Source: Bettongia penicillata ogilbyi
Lineage: Eukaryota; Chordata; Mammalia; Diprotodontia; Potoroidae
NCBI GenBank assembly: GCA_023548195.1
Contig: JAJHZJ010000400.1
Coordinates: forward strand, 248,001-312,000
Length of the DNA stretch: 64,000 nt
Reading direction: 5' to 3'
Below are positions 54,771-64,000 of the stretch, one piece after another. The number at the start of each line of letters is the position of its first letter. Positions within the stretch are counted from its first letter, which is position 1. Under the pieces are notes generated by a model. That model made no database searches and was not told the origin of the DNA. It saw only the letters and a program-made list of their open reading frames with translations. Both the position numbers and the translations under genes were made by a program.

Positions 54771-54934
54771 TTGCCCATCCACTATCCTTGAGAAGGCAAG
54801 CAATTCGAAATTAGTGGTACAAGTAAAGTCATGAAAATATTAGTAATGAAAATAATATTCCACATTAGCCATGTTGCAAAATAAAACACAGCAAAAAGAA
54901 AAAAAAGAAAAATATGGTCAGTAATGCTTCTGGT

Positions 54935-56112
54935 TCTAATATTTACCTATCCCTGCATTGCTGGTATAAATATCATCTGGTCATAATATATGATCTTTGT
55001 GATCTATTACTGTAATCTCCTTGCTAGTATTTTATTTAAATTTTTGGTTAGATATCATAACCATATTTGTGTCATAAAAGGCTTTTGGTAGAATGCCTTC
55101 ACCTGTATTTTAGAATAGTTTAGATAGCATTAGGATTAATCATTCCTTTAACATTTGGTAGAATTTTCTTATAAATCCATCTGGTCCTGAGGATATTTTT
55201 CTTATGGAGCTCATTGATGATTTCTTCAATTACTTTTTCTACAATTGTGTTATTGAAGTAATCTGCTTCCTTCTCTGTTAATATAGGCAGTTTGTATTTT
55301 TTGTAAATATTCATCCATTTAGCTTAGCGTTTCCATTTTATTGACTTGTAATTCGGTGAAATAATTCCTAATAATTGCTTTAATTTTGTCTTGATTGCTG
55401 ATGCATTCACCCTTTCCATTTTTGTACTAGTAATTTTTTTTTCTTTCTGTAAAAATTAAATTAACCAATGGTTTGTCTATTTTATTGTGTTTTTAAGTAA
55501 AACCAGCTCCTATTTTTATTAAAGATATTTTTTATTTTTATTAATCTCTTCTTAGATTTTTCCAGATGTTCATTTTGTTGTTTAATTAGGTATTCTGAAT
55601 TTGCTTTTTTGCAAGTTTTTTTTTTAGTTGTAGGCCCAATTCATTGATCTATTCTTTCTCTCTTTTATTGATGTATGTGTTTAGAGATACAGAATCTCTT
55701 CTAAGTACTGTTTTGATTGCATTCCACAATGTCTGAAATGTTGTCACATTGTTGACATCTTTAATAAAATTATTCATTATTTTTATAATTTATTACTTGA
55801 CCCACTCATTCTTGAGGATTAGATTGTTTAATTTTCAATAATTTTTAATCTTTGCTTCTACTGTCCTATTTTGAATATATTTTTAAATTGTATTTTAGTC
55901 TGAAAAGAATCCATCTAATATTTCTGCCTTTCTGTATTTGTTTGTGAAACTTTAGTGCCCTAATTCATGGTCATTTTTTGTGATAGTGCCATGTAGAACT
56001 TTGAACAAAAGTATACTTTTTTTTAATTTTCCCATTCATTTTCTTCAGAGGTCTAGCATATATAACTGTTCTAAGATTCTATAAGTTTTCTTAATTTCTT
56101 TATTTCTTGGTT
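54935..56112 (-). pseudogene. L1 ORF2 remnant, RT start and EN end (L1-I)
   Basis: The frame 55314-55120 reads [20 protein letters not shown], aligning with L1-[21 protein letters not shown]; plus-strand TCCTATGCCATCC-type endonuclease text resumes after H6. Many stops. Confidence 0.7.
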
Positions 56113-56128
56113 AGATTTATCTATTTTT
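56113..56128. repeat. Target-site duplication of H6, left
   Basis: AGATTTATCTATTTTT, identical to 58988-59003. Confidence 0.92.
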
Positions 56129-56962
56129 AAAAAATATTTATTCATTTATTTATTTAACTTTTTACATTCATTTTCACAAAATTTTGGGTTCCAAATTTTC
56201 TCCCCTTCTATCCCCTCCCCCCACCCCAATACCCCAAGCAATCTAATTTTCCCTATCTCCAATCTGCCCTCTCTTCTGTCATCCCTCCCTTCTCTTGTCT
56301 CCATCTTCTCTTTTCTCCTGAAGGGCCAGATGACTTTCTATTCCTCATTAACTGTATGTCTTCTTTCCTAGTAGCAACAACAATAATAAACAGTTGTTCC
56401 TAAAACTTTGAGTTCCAAATTCTCCCCATCCCTCCCTCCCCACCCATTCCCTTTGGGAAGGCAGGCAATTCAATATAGGCCATATCTGTGTAGTTTTGCA
56501 AATGACTTCCCTGATAGTCGTGTTGTGTAAGACTAACTGAATTACCTTCCATCCAACCTGCCCCTCATTGCTTCTATTCTGTCTTTTGATCCTGTCCCTC
56601 CTTGAGTGTTGACTTCAAATTGCTCCCTCCTCCCTTTGCGCTCCCTACCATCATCCCCCTCCCCTTGCTTATCTCCTTCTCCCCCACTATCCTATACTGT
56701 AAGATAGGTTTTCATACCAAAATGAGTGTGCATTTTATTCCTTCCTTTAGTCAAATGTGATGAGGGTAAACTTCTTGGTTTTTTTTTTTTCTCAGCTCTC
56801 CTCTTTTTCCCTCCACTAAAAAGTCTCCTACTTGCCTCTTAAATGACATATAATTACCCCATTCCATTTCACCCTCTTTCCTCCCACTACATTTCTCTCT
56901 CACGATTTACCTTAATTTCTTTTAAGATATGGTCCCATCCTATTCAATTCAATCTGTGCTCT

Positions 56963-57030
56963 CTGTCTCTGTATGTGTGTATATGTGTGTATGTATCTGT
57001 GCGTGCATGCGTGTACATGTGTGTGTATGG
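56963..57030. repeat. TG-rich microsatellite in the HAL1 linker (H6)
   Basis: GTATGTGTGTATATGTGTGT and further TG/CATGC units, in the family position. Confidence 0.85.
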
Positions 57031-57182
57031 ACCCACCAACTACCCAGGTACTGAAAAGTTTTAAGAGTTACAAATATTGTCTTTCCATGTAGGAATGTAA
57101 ACAGTTCACTTCTGGTAAGTCCCTTAAGACTTCTCTTTGCTGTTTACTTTTTCATGCTTCTTCTCATTCTTGTGTTTGAAAG

Positions 57183-58273
57183 TCAAATTTTCTTTTCAGC
57201 TCTGGTCTTTTCATCAGGAATGATTGAAAATCCTCTGTTTCATTGAAAGACCATATTTTCCCCTGAAGTATTATACTCTGTTTAGCTGGGTAGGTGATTC
57301 TTGGTATGAGTCCTAGTTCCTTTGACTTCTGGAATATCCTATTCCATGCCCTTCGATCCCTTAGAATCTGCTAGAAGCTGCTAGATCTTGGGTTATCCTG
57401 ATGGTATTTCCACAATACTGGAATTGTTTCTTTCTAGCTGCTTGTAAGATTTTCTCCTTGACCTGGGAGTTCTGGAATTTGGCTTCAATGTTCCTAGGAG
57501 TTTCTCTTTTTGGATCTCTTTCAGGTGGTGATTGATGGATTCTTTCAATACTTATTTTGCCCTTTGGTTGTAGAATAGCAGGGCAGTTTTCCTCGATAAT
57601 TTCATGGAAGATGATATCTAGGCTCTTTTTTTTGATCATGACTTTCAAGTAGTCCCATAATTTGTAAATTGTCTCTCCTGGATCTATTTTCCAGGTCAGT
57701 TGTTTTTCCCATGAGATATTTCACATTCTCTTCCATTTTTTCATTCTTTTGGTTTTGTTTGGTGATTTCTTGGTTTCTCGTAAAGTCATTAGACTCCATC
57801 TGTTCCATTCTAATTTTGAGAGAACTATTATCTTCAGTGAGCATTTGAACCTCTTTTTCCATTTGGCTCATTCTGCTTTTGAAAGCATTTTTCTCCTCAT
57901 TGGCTTTTTGAACCTCTTTTGCTAATTGAGTGAGCCTATTTTTCAAGGTGTTATTTTCTTCAGCATTTTTTTGGGTCTCCTTTACCAAGGTATTGACTCG
58001 TTTTTCATACTTTTCTTGCATCTCTCTCATTTCTCTTCCCAGTTTTTCCTCCACCTGTCTAAATTGATTTTCAAAATCCTTTTTGAGCTCTTCCAAGGCC
58101 TGAGCCCACCCAACATCCCCCTGGGATGTCTGGGGTACCGAGACCCCACCCTCCACGTCTTTCCCTGATGGCAAGAATATGTCCTTGTCGTCGTCATACC
58201 CGAAAGTCAGGATCATTTGCATCTGTTCAAAAAAACTCTCTATAGTCTTATTTTTCTTCCCTTTTCTAGACAT
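57183..58273 (-). pseudogene. HAL1 ORF1 (H6), two lesions
   Basis: Start MSRKGKKNKTIESFFEQMQM at 58273. Open through the coiled coil (EEKLGREMREMQEKYEKRVN, SLKIRMEQMESNDFTRNQEI) and into the RRM-like domain (TDLENRSRRDNLQIMGLLES). The T-run at about 57627-57634 (A run in sense) shifts the frame, as an A run also does in H3. The other frame resumes the RRM-like domain and enters the C-terminal domain (SPPERDPKRETPRNIEAKFQ) but ends at 57361 after LAASSRF, where a short CTGCTAGA-type duplication (57366-57384) replaces the family sequence. The last 55 or so codons to 57183 remain recognisable. Confidence 0.82.
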
Positions 58274-58549
58274 TTTCCCAGCCAGGTACTTGACTTCTGA
58301 GATTCCTGTCCACCCCCACCTAGATCCGCCCAGGTGGTGCTTGGGGTCTGAGATTCAAATGGGCTTTCTGCACCTAGTGGCTGCTAATCAATGTGAGCTT
58401 TAGTTCTGGTGCTGGGGTGGGAGCAGGGCTGCCTCCCAGGCTCAGCTCCCTCTGGGGCTTTATGCAGAGACTTTCAGTAATGAAGATCCTGCCTGCTGCT
58501 GAGGGAGTCCCTGGCTGCCACGGCCGACCTCGTGGCTGCTGCCTTCGCC

Positions 58550-58615
58550 GCCGCTGCCCCTGCCTCTGCCTCTGCCGCTTCCTGCCCCGGCTTCTGCCGC
58601 CGCCGCTTCCTCCCG
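58550..58615. repeat. C/G-rich variable array in the H6 5' UTR
   Basis: Irregular CTGCCTCTGCC and TTCTGCCGCCGCCGC units where H5 has a regular 12-bp repeat. Confidence 0.75.
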
Positions 58616-58987
58616 AGGGGGTCCGAGTCACAGAGACACCCCGCTCCCCTCTTCCAGCCCAGCCGTCTCTGTCACTGACCTGTAGCTTCTGTGGGTGGAG
58701 GGACCTTCCAGGCCACCGGAGCTTCAGTCCCTGAAGCCTGCTCGGATCAGCTTCTCTGGGGCCGCGGCCAGGGCAGTGCTGGGGTGGGGTCCGCTTTCCA
58801 GGGCGTGATGGACCCTGTGGACGGCTCTCCAGGGCTCTCTGGAAAGGAAATCTCTTCCACTCTGTTTCTGCACACCCTGCCGTGATCCAGAATTTATGGG
58901 GATCTCTTCTTACTTTAAATCTATGGGCTGTGGGTTCAGAGCTCGCAAACGTGCGTCTTTCTACTCTGCCATCTTGACTCCACCCTC

Positions 58988-59003
58988 AGATTTATCTATT
59001 TTT
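58988..59003. repeat. Target-site duplication of H6, right
   Basis: AGATTTATCTATTTTT, identical to 56113-56128. Confidence 0.92.
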
Positions 59004-59941
59004 GAGAGGGGAAAGTCAAGACTCCTACTAATACAGTTTTCCTATGCCATCCTATAATTTATTTAGCATTTCTTTAAGTGATTTGGATGTTATACAAATG
59101 CATCTGTTTCATATTGATATTATTTCATTGTTTATGGTTTCTTTTAGTAAAATTTAGTTTTATGCTTAACCCTTTGAATTAGACCTATTTTTGCTTTTGC
59201 TTTGTCTGGTATCATGATTATTATTTTACCTTTCTCCTTTCAGCTGAAGAATAATACATTCTGTTTCAGCATCTGATTTTAACTATGTGTCTCTCTTTCA
59301 AGTACATTTCTTGTAAACAACATATTGTTGGATTCTAGTATTAAATCCATTCTTCTATCTACTTACATTTTACTGGTGATTTTATTCCACTCACTTTCAG
59401 TTATGATGATTAATTTTGCATTTCCCTTCTTGTTTTTTTTGTTTCTTCTCACACTTTTTGACCGTTTCTCCTCTAAAGTCTCTTTTGCTTCTGACCACTA
59501 TCCTTTTTAATCTACCCTTCCTTTTGTCACTTCCCTCTTTTCCTTATCTCCTTCCTTTTTTACTTTTGCTGGGTAAGATATATGTGTATCACTAGCAGTT
59601 GTGTGTACGTGTATATTTGTGTTTAGATTTATCTTTCTGTCTGATGTATGTTTGTCTGTCAGTCTATCTGTGTATTTTTCTCCTTTCAACCAATTTAGAT
59701 GTGACATTCCAGCATTACCTGCCCTTTCCTCTTGCCAAATACATACCACCTACTCCTGCACTCTAAAAGCTCTTCCTAGTACTCCTCTTTTATGTAAGAT
59801 AATTTCCTCATTCTTCCTCTTCTTTCTACCTCCTCCAAGATCATCCCTCTTCCAGCCTATCCATTTTTTAAAAAAAAATTATCCAAATATAATTGACTCA
59901 TTTCCCTGCTTTCTTTCTATGTATACTCCTAATTGCCCTAA
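59004..59941 (-). mobile_element. Old L1 (L1-I), right part: EN start and linker
   Basis: Continues the endonuclease domain toward its N-terminus (CATTTCTTGTAAACAACATA and TTGTTGGATTCTAGTATTAA correspond to the CCLQETH region of L1-B reversed), reaches the ORF2 start near 59400 (CAGTTATGATGATTAATTTT), and then the C/T-rich linker to 59941. The retrovirus begins at 59942. The remaining 5' part of L1-I would lie right of the window. Confidence 0.7.
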
Positions 59942-60419
59942 TGTCCGGGACTCACGGTCCCCGATCAACCCTCCCGGTGAGTAGTAACCCCTCACTCTGC
60001 TTCACGCAGCTTCAGACGTCTCTGGTCCCGCCTCCGGAGGCTGGAGCACGGGCGAAACCAAGCACGAGCCAGAGTGGTAGAGCAATGCAGATGTTTATTC
60101 AGTAGTTCACATCAGTCCAGTCCCCACGAACCCCCTTAGAGCATTGCCTTATATTCCTTATCCTTTCCGGGTTCTAGCCCTTAGTTCCCTGATTGGTGAT
60201 TAAGCCTTGGTCAGCCCTCAGCACCTGTTCTTAGGGCCACGTTATCGACCTGGCTGATCGTGTCCTACTATGATAGGTGGGGGCCCCACTAGTACCTCCC
60301 CAAGGGTGATGCCGTACCTTGTCCACGAGCCTTCCTTGTGCCCAGAATGAGGAAGTCACGGGCCAACCGCGTGACTGCCTCCCTGCCGTCACCTATCCAC
60401 CCAGGAGGTCCGCCTGACA
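59942..60419 (-). mobile_element. 3' LTR of a class II endogenous retrovirus
   Basis: A 478-bp LTR with inverted ends TGTC...GACA (TGTCCGGG at 59942, CCTGACA at 60413-60419). On the minus strand it shows a TATA-like TATAAG (60148-60153), an AATAAA hexamer (60094-60099) and a GC-rich U5. A polypurine tract lies just inside it and env follows, so this is the 3' LTR. The partner 5' LTR is not in the window, so the target-site duplication and the age cannot be read. Confidence 0.85.
60094..60099 (-). promoter_or_regulatory. LTR polyadenylation hexamer AATAAA
   Basis: TTTATT on the plus strand, about 50 bases 3' of the TATA-like element in element sense. Confidence 0.6.
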
Positions 60420-60433
60420 ACTCCCCCTTTTTG
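60420..60433 (-). other. Retroviral polypurine tract
   Basis: In minus sense CAAAAAGGGGGAGT directly precedes the LTR start TGTCAGG. This is the RNase-H-resistant primer for plus-strand DNA synthesis in retroviruses. Confidence 0.8.
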
Positions 60434-60765
60434 TTTTATAAGGGCAGGTGAAAGGCCTGTCTTAGGCTATGTGGCCTGACTCCATGCCTGGTACCGAAAG
60501 TGGGCAGGGCCCCTGTCTTAGGCTATGTGGGTGGCCCCCACCTCCAGCATTTTCTGGCAGGTGGGCCCACAATAATCCCGTCACTGGGTACCTCTGCAGC
60601 CAATGGTATGATTATCCGGGTCATGGGGCTACAATATTCCCGTCATCGGCACAGTCACAGCGAAAGCCCATTATTGATTATAGCGGGGTACAGGGATGCT
60701 TTTGAAAAGTTTGATGCCCTTTTTGTTTATTAGAAAGGGGTTTTTTCTGGGGGCTGAGGCGAAGC
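60434..60765 (-). other. Retroviral sequence between env stop and polypurine tract
   Basis: About 330 GC-rich bases after the env stop. No frame is recognisable. It contains a 19-bp direct repeat, CCTGTCTTAGGCTATGTGG, at 60456-60474 and 60512-60530. Confidence 0.6.
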
Positions 60766-61128
60766 TTAGCATCTCTCCAAGGCTGCAATCCAAATTTGTG
60801 GGTTACTTTGGTTTGCTAAAGAGCGGAGGGCCCAGGCGGTATATTGCCGCTGTTGCGTTTGCCTTTGCCGAACTCGGCATAAGCAGAGCAGGAAGCCCAC
60901 GGCAAGGAGAAGGAATAAAGAGGCGGAGCCCGCATAGCCTTTCACCCATGTAGATAGAGTAGAAAAGATAGAACTAAAGGTAGTGGTAACAGCGGGATCA
61001 ATTCGCGTGGCATTGATGTTGGCAACCTGGTGCCGGAGGGCGTGGAGGGTGCGCTCAAAGTTGTCGGACCAATTTCCTGTGAGCATCTGCGATAGTTTGC
61101 GGGACAAATTGGCAGCATGGGAGAGGTT
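60766..61128 (-). pseudogene. env: Retroviral env, transmembrane-subunit C-terminal part
   Basis: An open minus-strand frame ends at 60766. It holds an extracellular segment with glycosylation-type sites (NWS, NAT), a membrane-proximal stretch, one strong membrane helix (SLFLLLAVGFLLCLC) and a basic then neutral cytoplasmic tail of about 40 residues. This is the anchor half of the class I fusion glycoprotein that retroviruses use for entry. The N-terminal half of the subunit, with fusion peptide and heptad repeat, is not present: at about 61128 the sequence changes abruptly to surface-subunit sequence in another frame and of much lower GC content. Not functional. Confidence 0.7.
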
Positions 61129-62150
61129 CTGTTTGAATAAACACTCTTCCTACTATCTTTGGTCCTATACATGCTTGTACAGAACAATTCTGGCATGTAA
61201 AATTGAAAATTCCTGTCATGTTCTGATATGTCTCTAGTTTAGATCTGTAGTCTCTGTCCCACAGAAATATGTGTGTTCCCTAGACATACTTCACCCATTA
61301 AAGTAATGTTGTTAGCTTTCTTTGGTGATGCTGCAGCAGGCATTCCCTGCACTGTTTGTCCTCTCATAGCTAGAATAACTTTGTCTAGTCCCTGAACAGG
61401 TCTTTCAACCTCAGGAGACCCTTTATAATTGATGTACATTTGTCTAGGAAAGTTTGGTGCATATTTTTCCTCAAGTAAGTATGTAAGATTGTGACATGAA
61501 TATAACATTTCTGTGTAGTTTCCCATAATCAATTCTTTCTCCTGACAAGTATGTGCGTGACAGTTCTCAAATGGTAAAAACCTCGTATACAGATGCCAAA
61601 GGGTTACATTTCTCTTCTTTTGTAAGTTACAAAATGGCCTAAATTTCATCCCACGAACAAGTCCCACAAAGTCCTTGTCTGACCAAACTACTATTGTCCC
61701 ATTTATCCTCCAGGTGAATAGATTATAAGCGTGTAATGTATCTTTCTCATCCAATGTCTCTTGTCTGTCCACAATAGTGGCACACCAGGGATACCCCTCT
61801 GTTCCATTCACCTGTGTGTATTTAAAACCAAACCCATTCCAATTCCCAGAAATACCCTTCTATAGACAAAGTGGGAAACCTGTGACTAGTCCTGAAAAGT
61901 TAGTGTCTCTGAAAGAGTCCCATTATTATCATAGTCTAGTCCATCATCTTTAAACATGTGAGAAATATTGCCTTGGATGATAAATTTGGTTATTGTCTCA
62001 CTCCATGACATCACCCTTAACCATGGTGGATTCGTGAGGAACGCCCATCTCTTTTGTTCCTTCGGTGCTGGGTCGATGGACGCAGTGTTCTTTGAGTGTC
62101 ATAATAAGCACAAGAAAAATGAAAGGAGTCATTGTGACCTAGTTGATTAA
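61129..62150 (-). pseudogene. env: Retroviral env, signal and surface-subunit remnant
   Basis: The longest piece is open at 61811-61239 and carries several glycosylation sites (NGT, NVT, NYT, NLT, NIT) and many Cys, as expected of a surface glycoprotein; the next stretch contains a FTCQNC Cys motif. Further 5', a hydrophobic MTPFIFLVLIMTL (about 62122-62084) looks like the signal peptide, and a Trp/Pro-rich N-terminal segment lies near 62050. Reading frame changes near 61900 and stop codons (about 61860 and at 61239) break it. No furin-type cleavage site to the anchor subunit is visible. The start overlaps the integrase end in another frame, as in betaretroviruses. Confidence 0.7.
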
Positions 62151-62189
62151 GCTTCTCCAGAAGTTTTTTCATCCGCCGCTGATAGCACC

Positions 62190-62722
62190 TCCTCACTCCC
62201 ATCCTTTTCACTGGGACCCAAACTTCTTTATTATCATCTGTTGAAACACAAACATACCCTTTTCCCCACGTTAACACTGTATGAGGACCAAATCAATTTT
62301 TATTCTCATCGTGCCACATTACTGGCTGCTTTCAGGGCACTTGTTATTGCTGATTCGTTCTTTGCAGACTCCTTATTAGGAAATGTTAAGAATTTCATAG
62401 CAGCCAATAAGCCATCATTATAGAATTTTAAGTAATTTAGAATATAAACAGCCAATTGTAATTTATCATCAATTTAGAGTATAAACAGCCAATTGCGAAT
62501 TTGTCAACTCCTGGTCCAACTCCTCCTTTTTCTTTTTGCAAGTAAGTGTCCAGGGATCGATTTGCTCGTTCCACTATAGCTTGACCAGTGGGATTATGGG
62601 GGATTCCAGTGACATGTAAAATGGAAAATTCCACCATGAACTGTTCAATGGCTTTACTGACATAAGCTGGACCATTGTTTGGTTTAATGCTTTTTGGTAC
62701 TTCATGATTTAGAATGTGACCG
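62190..62722 (-). pseudogene. pol: Retroviral pol, truncated integrase
   Basis: Integrase inserts viral DNA into chromosomes. Visible: the second half of the catalytic core, with the catalytic Glu in the segment TGIPHNPTGQAIVERAN, and the C-terminal DNA-binding domain (WGKGYVCVS, VWVPVKR) near 62270-62200. The second catalytic Asp is Asn here (AAC at minus-strand 62679-62677, context KPNNGPAY). The zinc-binding HHCC domain and the first catalytic Asp are missing: RNase H sequence runs directly into mid-core at about 62720. A stretch near 62440-62500 is also disturbed (a partial direct repeat). Inactive. Confidence 0.75.
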
Positions 62723-63660
62723 AGTGTGTGTGATATAAAATATTGTTGTTTTGGCCCTTATTGCTAGTTGAACTTCCATAGTTATCTGTTTAATACTATC
62801 TGCCCTATCAGGAATATAGGCTGACTCTACTCTAGGTATCAATGGTACTGTATACTTTCTGTCTGTGATGATATTGCAAGGTTCTTTCACATATAATAAT
62901 GCTTGCAATACTTCATATAATTCATTTTGTTGTGTAGAAGTAAATGTTGTTTTAAATTTATGCATCTCCTTTTTAGATGGAATATACATAGATGCCCTAA
63001 AATTTTTTGTTGCATCTGTAAAAACATTAACTCCCTCTACCAGTGAGGAAGAACATTTGTTGGCCCAAGATCATGGCCACGTGGCAAATTGCTGCCCAAA
63101 AGGAATTGGGAACCCGTGTTGGAAATTCTGATTAATCAATATCTGCCATTCCACAAACTCTTGTATGCAGTTCTCTATTTGTTGACTTGTATACATAGTA
63201 TATATTGTGTGAGGTTTCTGTCCTATTAACATCCTTACTCTCTTCACTGCCTTATGTATGATTTGGGCTACCAGCACAGCATAAAGCACACAAGCTCTGT
63301 TCTTCATCTGAGCCAAATATACCCACTCAATAATCCTTTGTTTTTGATGTAAAACTCCAGTGGGTATTTTTTCAGTGAATAAAATTGTTACTTCCAAGTC
63401 CTGTGATTCTAATATCCTGCTAGTAGTACACTCCATAATCTTTTTCTGCACTAATTTCAAACATTCCAGTGCTTCATCTGTCCATCCTCTGCATGACTTT
63501 AATTGAGAAGGACCTTTCAATAAATCATATAATGGTTTCATTTGATCAGTTGTAATTCTCAACTGTGGCCTACACCACTGAATTTCTCCTATCAATTTCT
63601 GAAAGTCATTTAAAGTTGTAACCTTTGTAGAATCTATGATAGGTGACTTCAAACTTAAGC
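62702..63660 (-). pseudogene. pol: Retroviral pol, RT connection and RNase H
   Basis: One minus-strand frame, interrupted only by a TGA at 63073-63071. The first part (from 63652) matches the thumb/connection of betaretroviral reverse transcriptases (TLNDFQKLIGEIQW, then ITTDQMKPLYDLLKG). The second is RNase H, with acidic positions in FTDA, the Glu of QQNELYE, and IITDRKYT (usually TDS), and it ends near ITHTRSH, where the integrase deletion begins. RNase H degrades the RNA of the RNA-DNA hybrid during reverse transcription. The polymerase active site (YMDD box) would lie upstream but is not in the window. The similarity to MMTV/HERV-K-type pol supports class II. Confidence 0.78.
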
Positions 63661-64000
63661 CTTACCACCTTTCATCATTGTTTCACAGGGTAGCTTCTCC
63701 TTCTCTGATTACATTTACTCTGAAAAAAAAACTTTTTAGAAATTAAGTTGTTAATAAGTTCAAACACTAAATTTAACTTTTGCTTAAGCCAAGGAATGAC
63801 TACAAGTTCACATCAAAAGAGCAAGATCTTTTCTGCTTCATAGACCATTACATATTAATTTATCAATACATTGTCTTGAAAATGAAAATTTAAAACCGTT
63901 TAAAATTTCTCCTGTTGTTAACAGTCACTAAACTTTTACAAAAATTAGTTGAAAACCTTCAAAATAATAGTTCTCTTCTCTTGATCTAATCTGGAATGAT
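63661..64000. other. Unassigned AT-rich sequence next to pol
   Basis: An intact provirus would have the RT palm and fingers here, but no frame on the minus strand reads like them. The pol match ends near GGTGGTAAGG (minus sense) at about 63660. It may be a deletion, an insertion, or an unrelated repeat within the provirus. Confidence 0.5.

Larger units (their letters stand above)
54780..56128 (-). mobile_element. Old L1 (L1-I), left part: 3' UTR, RT N-part, EN
   Basis: Minus-strand L1. 54780-54930 is 3' UTR (CACATTAGCCATGTTGCAAA), then at about 54930 the sequence jumps into the reverse-transcriptase region (CTATCCCTGCATTGCTGGTA matches the reversed FIPGMQG segment of L1-B). The C-terminal half of ORF2 is missing. 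The match continues through the RT N-terminal part into the endonuclease domain to 56112, where HAL1 copy H6 interrupts it (duplication at 56113-56128). Confidence 0.75.
56129..58987 (-). mobile_element. HAL1-type half-LINE, copy H6 (complete)
   Basis: A 2859-bp minus-strand insertion with a perfect 16-bp duplication, splitting the endonuclease region of L1-I. Same layout as H3: 5' UTR (58274-58987, GC- and CpG-rich in 58500-58850), ORF1 (58273-57183), linker with TG-rich tract, ORF2-loss junction near 56530, two terminal modules and an AAATAAAT-type tail. The perfect duplication suggests it is younger than L1-I by a good margin. Confidence 0.9.

Noticed and set aside
1..64000. CRISPR array, bacterial operon, riboswitch, tRNA or rRNA
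   Set aside because: The sequence is vertebrate repeat DNA; no regularly spaced repeats with unique spacers and no full tRNA cloverleaf were seen beyond decayed tRNA-like SINE heads.

Overview
This window looks like repeat-dense, gene-poor DNA from a marsupial (metatherian) genome. The signs are marsupial-style L1 LINEs, tRNA-derived CORE-SINEs of the MIR/MAR1 kind, RTE-type 3' ends, HAL1-type half-LINEs and a class II (betaretrovirus-like) endogenous retrovirus. I cannot name the species. I found no intact host protein-coding gene and no tRNA or rRNA gene; nearly every long reading frame belongs to a retroelement.

Layout. 1-930 is the 3' half of an ORF1-only L1 derivative (called HAL1 copy H1 here), abutting the 5' half of an old L1 (L1-A, 931-2409). 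2.4-16.9 kb is mostly old or unique AT-rich DNA with SINEs, an RTE-type 3' end and microsatellites, plus HAL1 copy H2 (10715-13118, perfect 13-bp target-site duplication). 16984-23817 is an almost full-length L1 on the minus strand (L1-B): ORF1 is open, ORF2 has four lesions, and the 5' UTR is made of two stacked modules. 24652-27730 is an old plus-strand L1 that stops just after its endonuclease domain. 34255-43421 is a nested stack: L1-D contains L1-E, which contains HAL1 copy H3 and a 3' L1 fragment (L1-F). 43422-48480 holds HAL1 copies H4 and H5 among L1 and L2 debris. 48.5-54.7 kb is mostly unrecognised DNA with an old L1 fragment and a second RTE-type 3' end. 54780-59941 is an old minus-strand L1 (L1-I) split by HAL1 copy H6 (16-bp target-site duplication) and again by a minus-strand retrovirus (59942 to at least 63660).

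How the elements relate. The HAL1 copies keep the L1 5' UTR, ORF1 and ORF1-ORF2 linker, then jump at one shared breakpoint into the L1 3' UTR, so ORF2 (endonuclease and reverse transcriptase) is gone; they also carry a duplicated 3' terminal module. They would need enzymes from an autonomous L1 in trans. Every recognisable L1 and HAL1 5' end carries a CCAAGATGG-type (YY1-like) site or a decayed version. The retrovirus is defective: one LTR, the polypurine tract, broken env, a truncated integrase and an RNase H/RT connection region are visible, with abrupt internal junctions suggesting deletion and perhaps recombination.

All calls come from reading and comparing copies within the window. Family names follow general knowledge of mammalian repeats and were not checked against a database.
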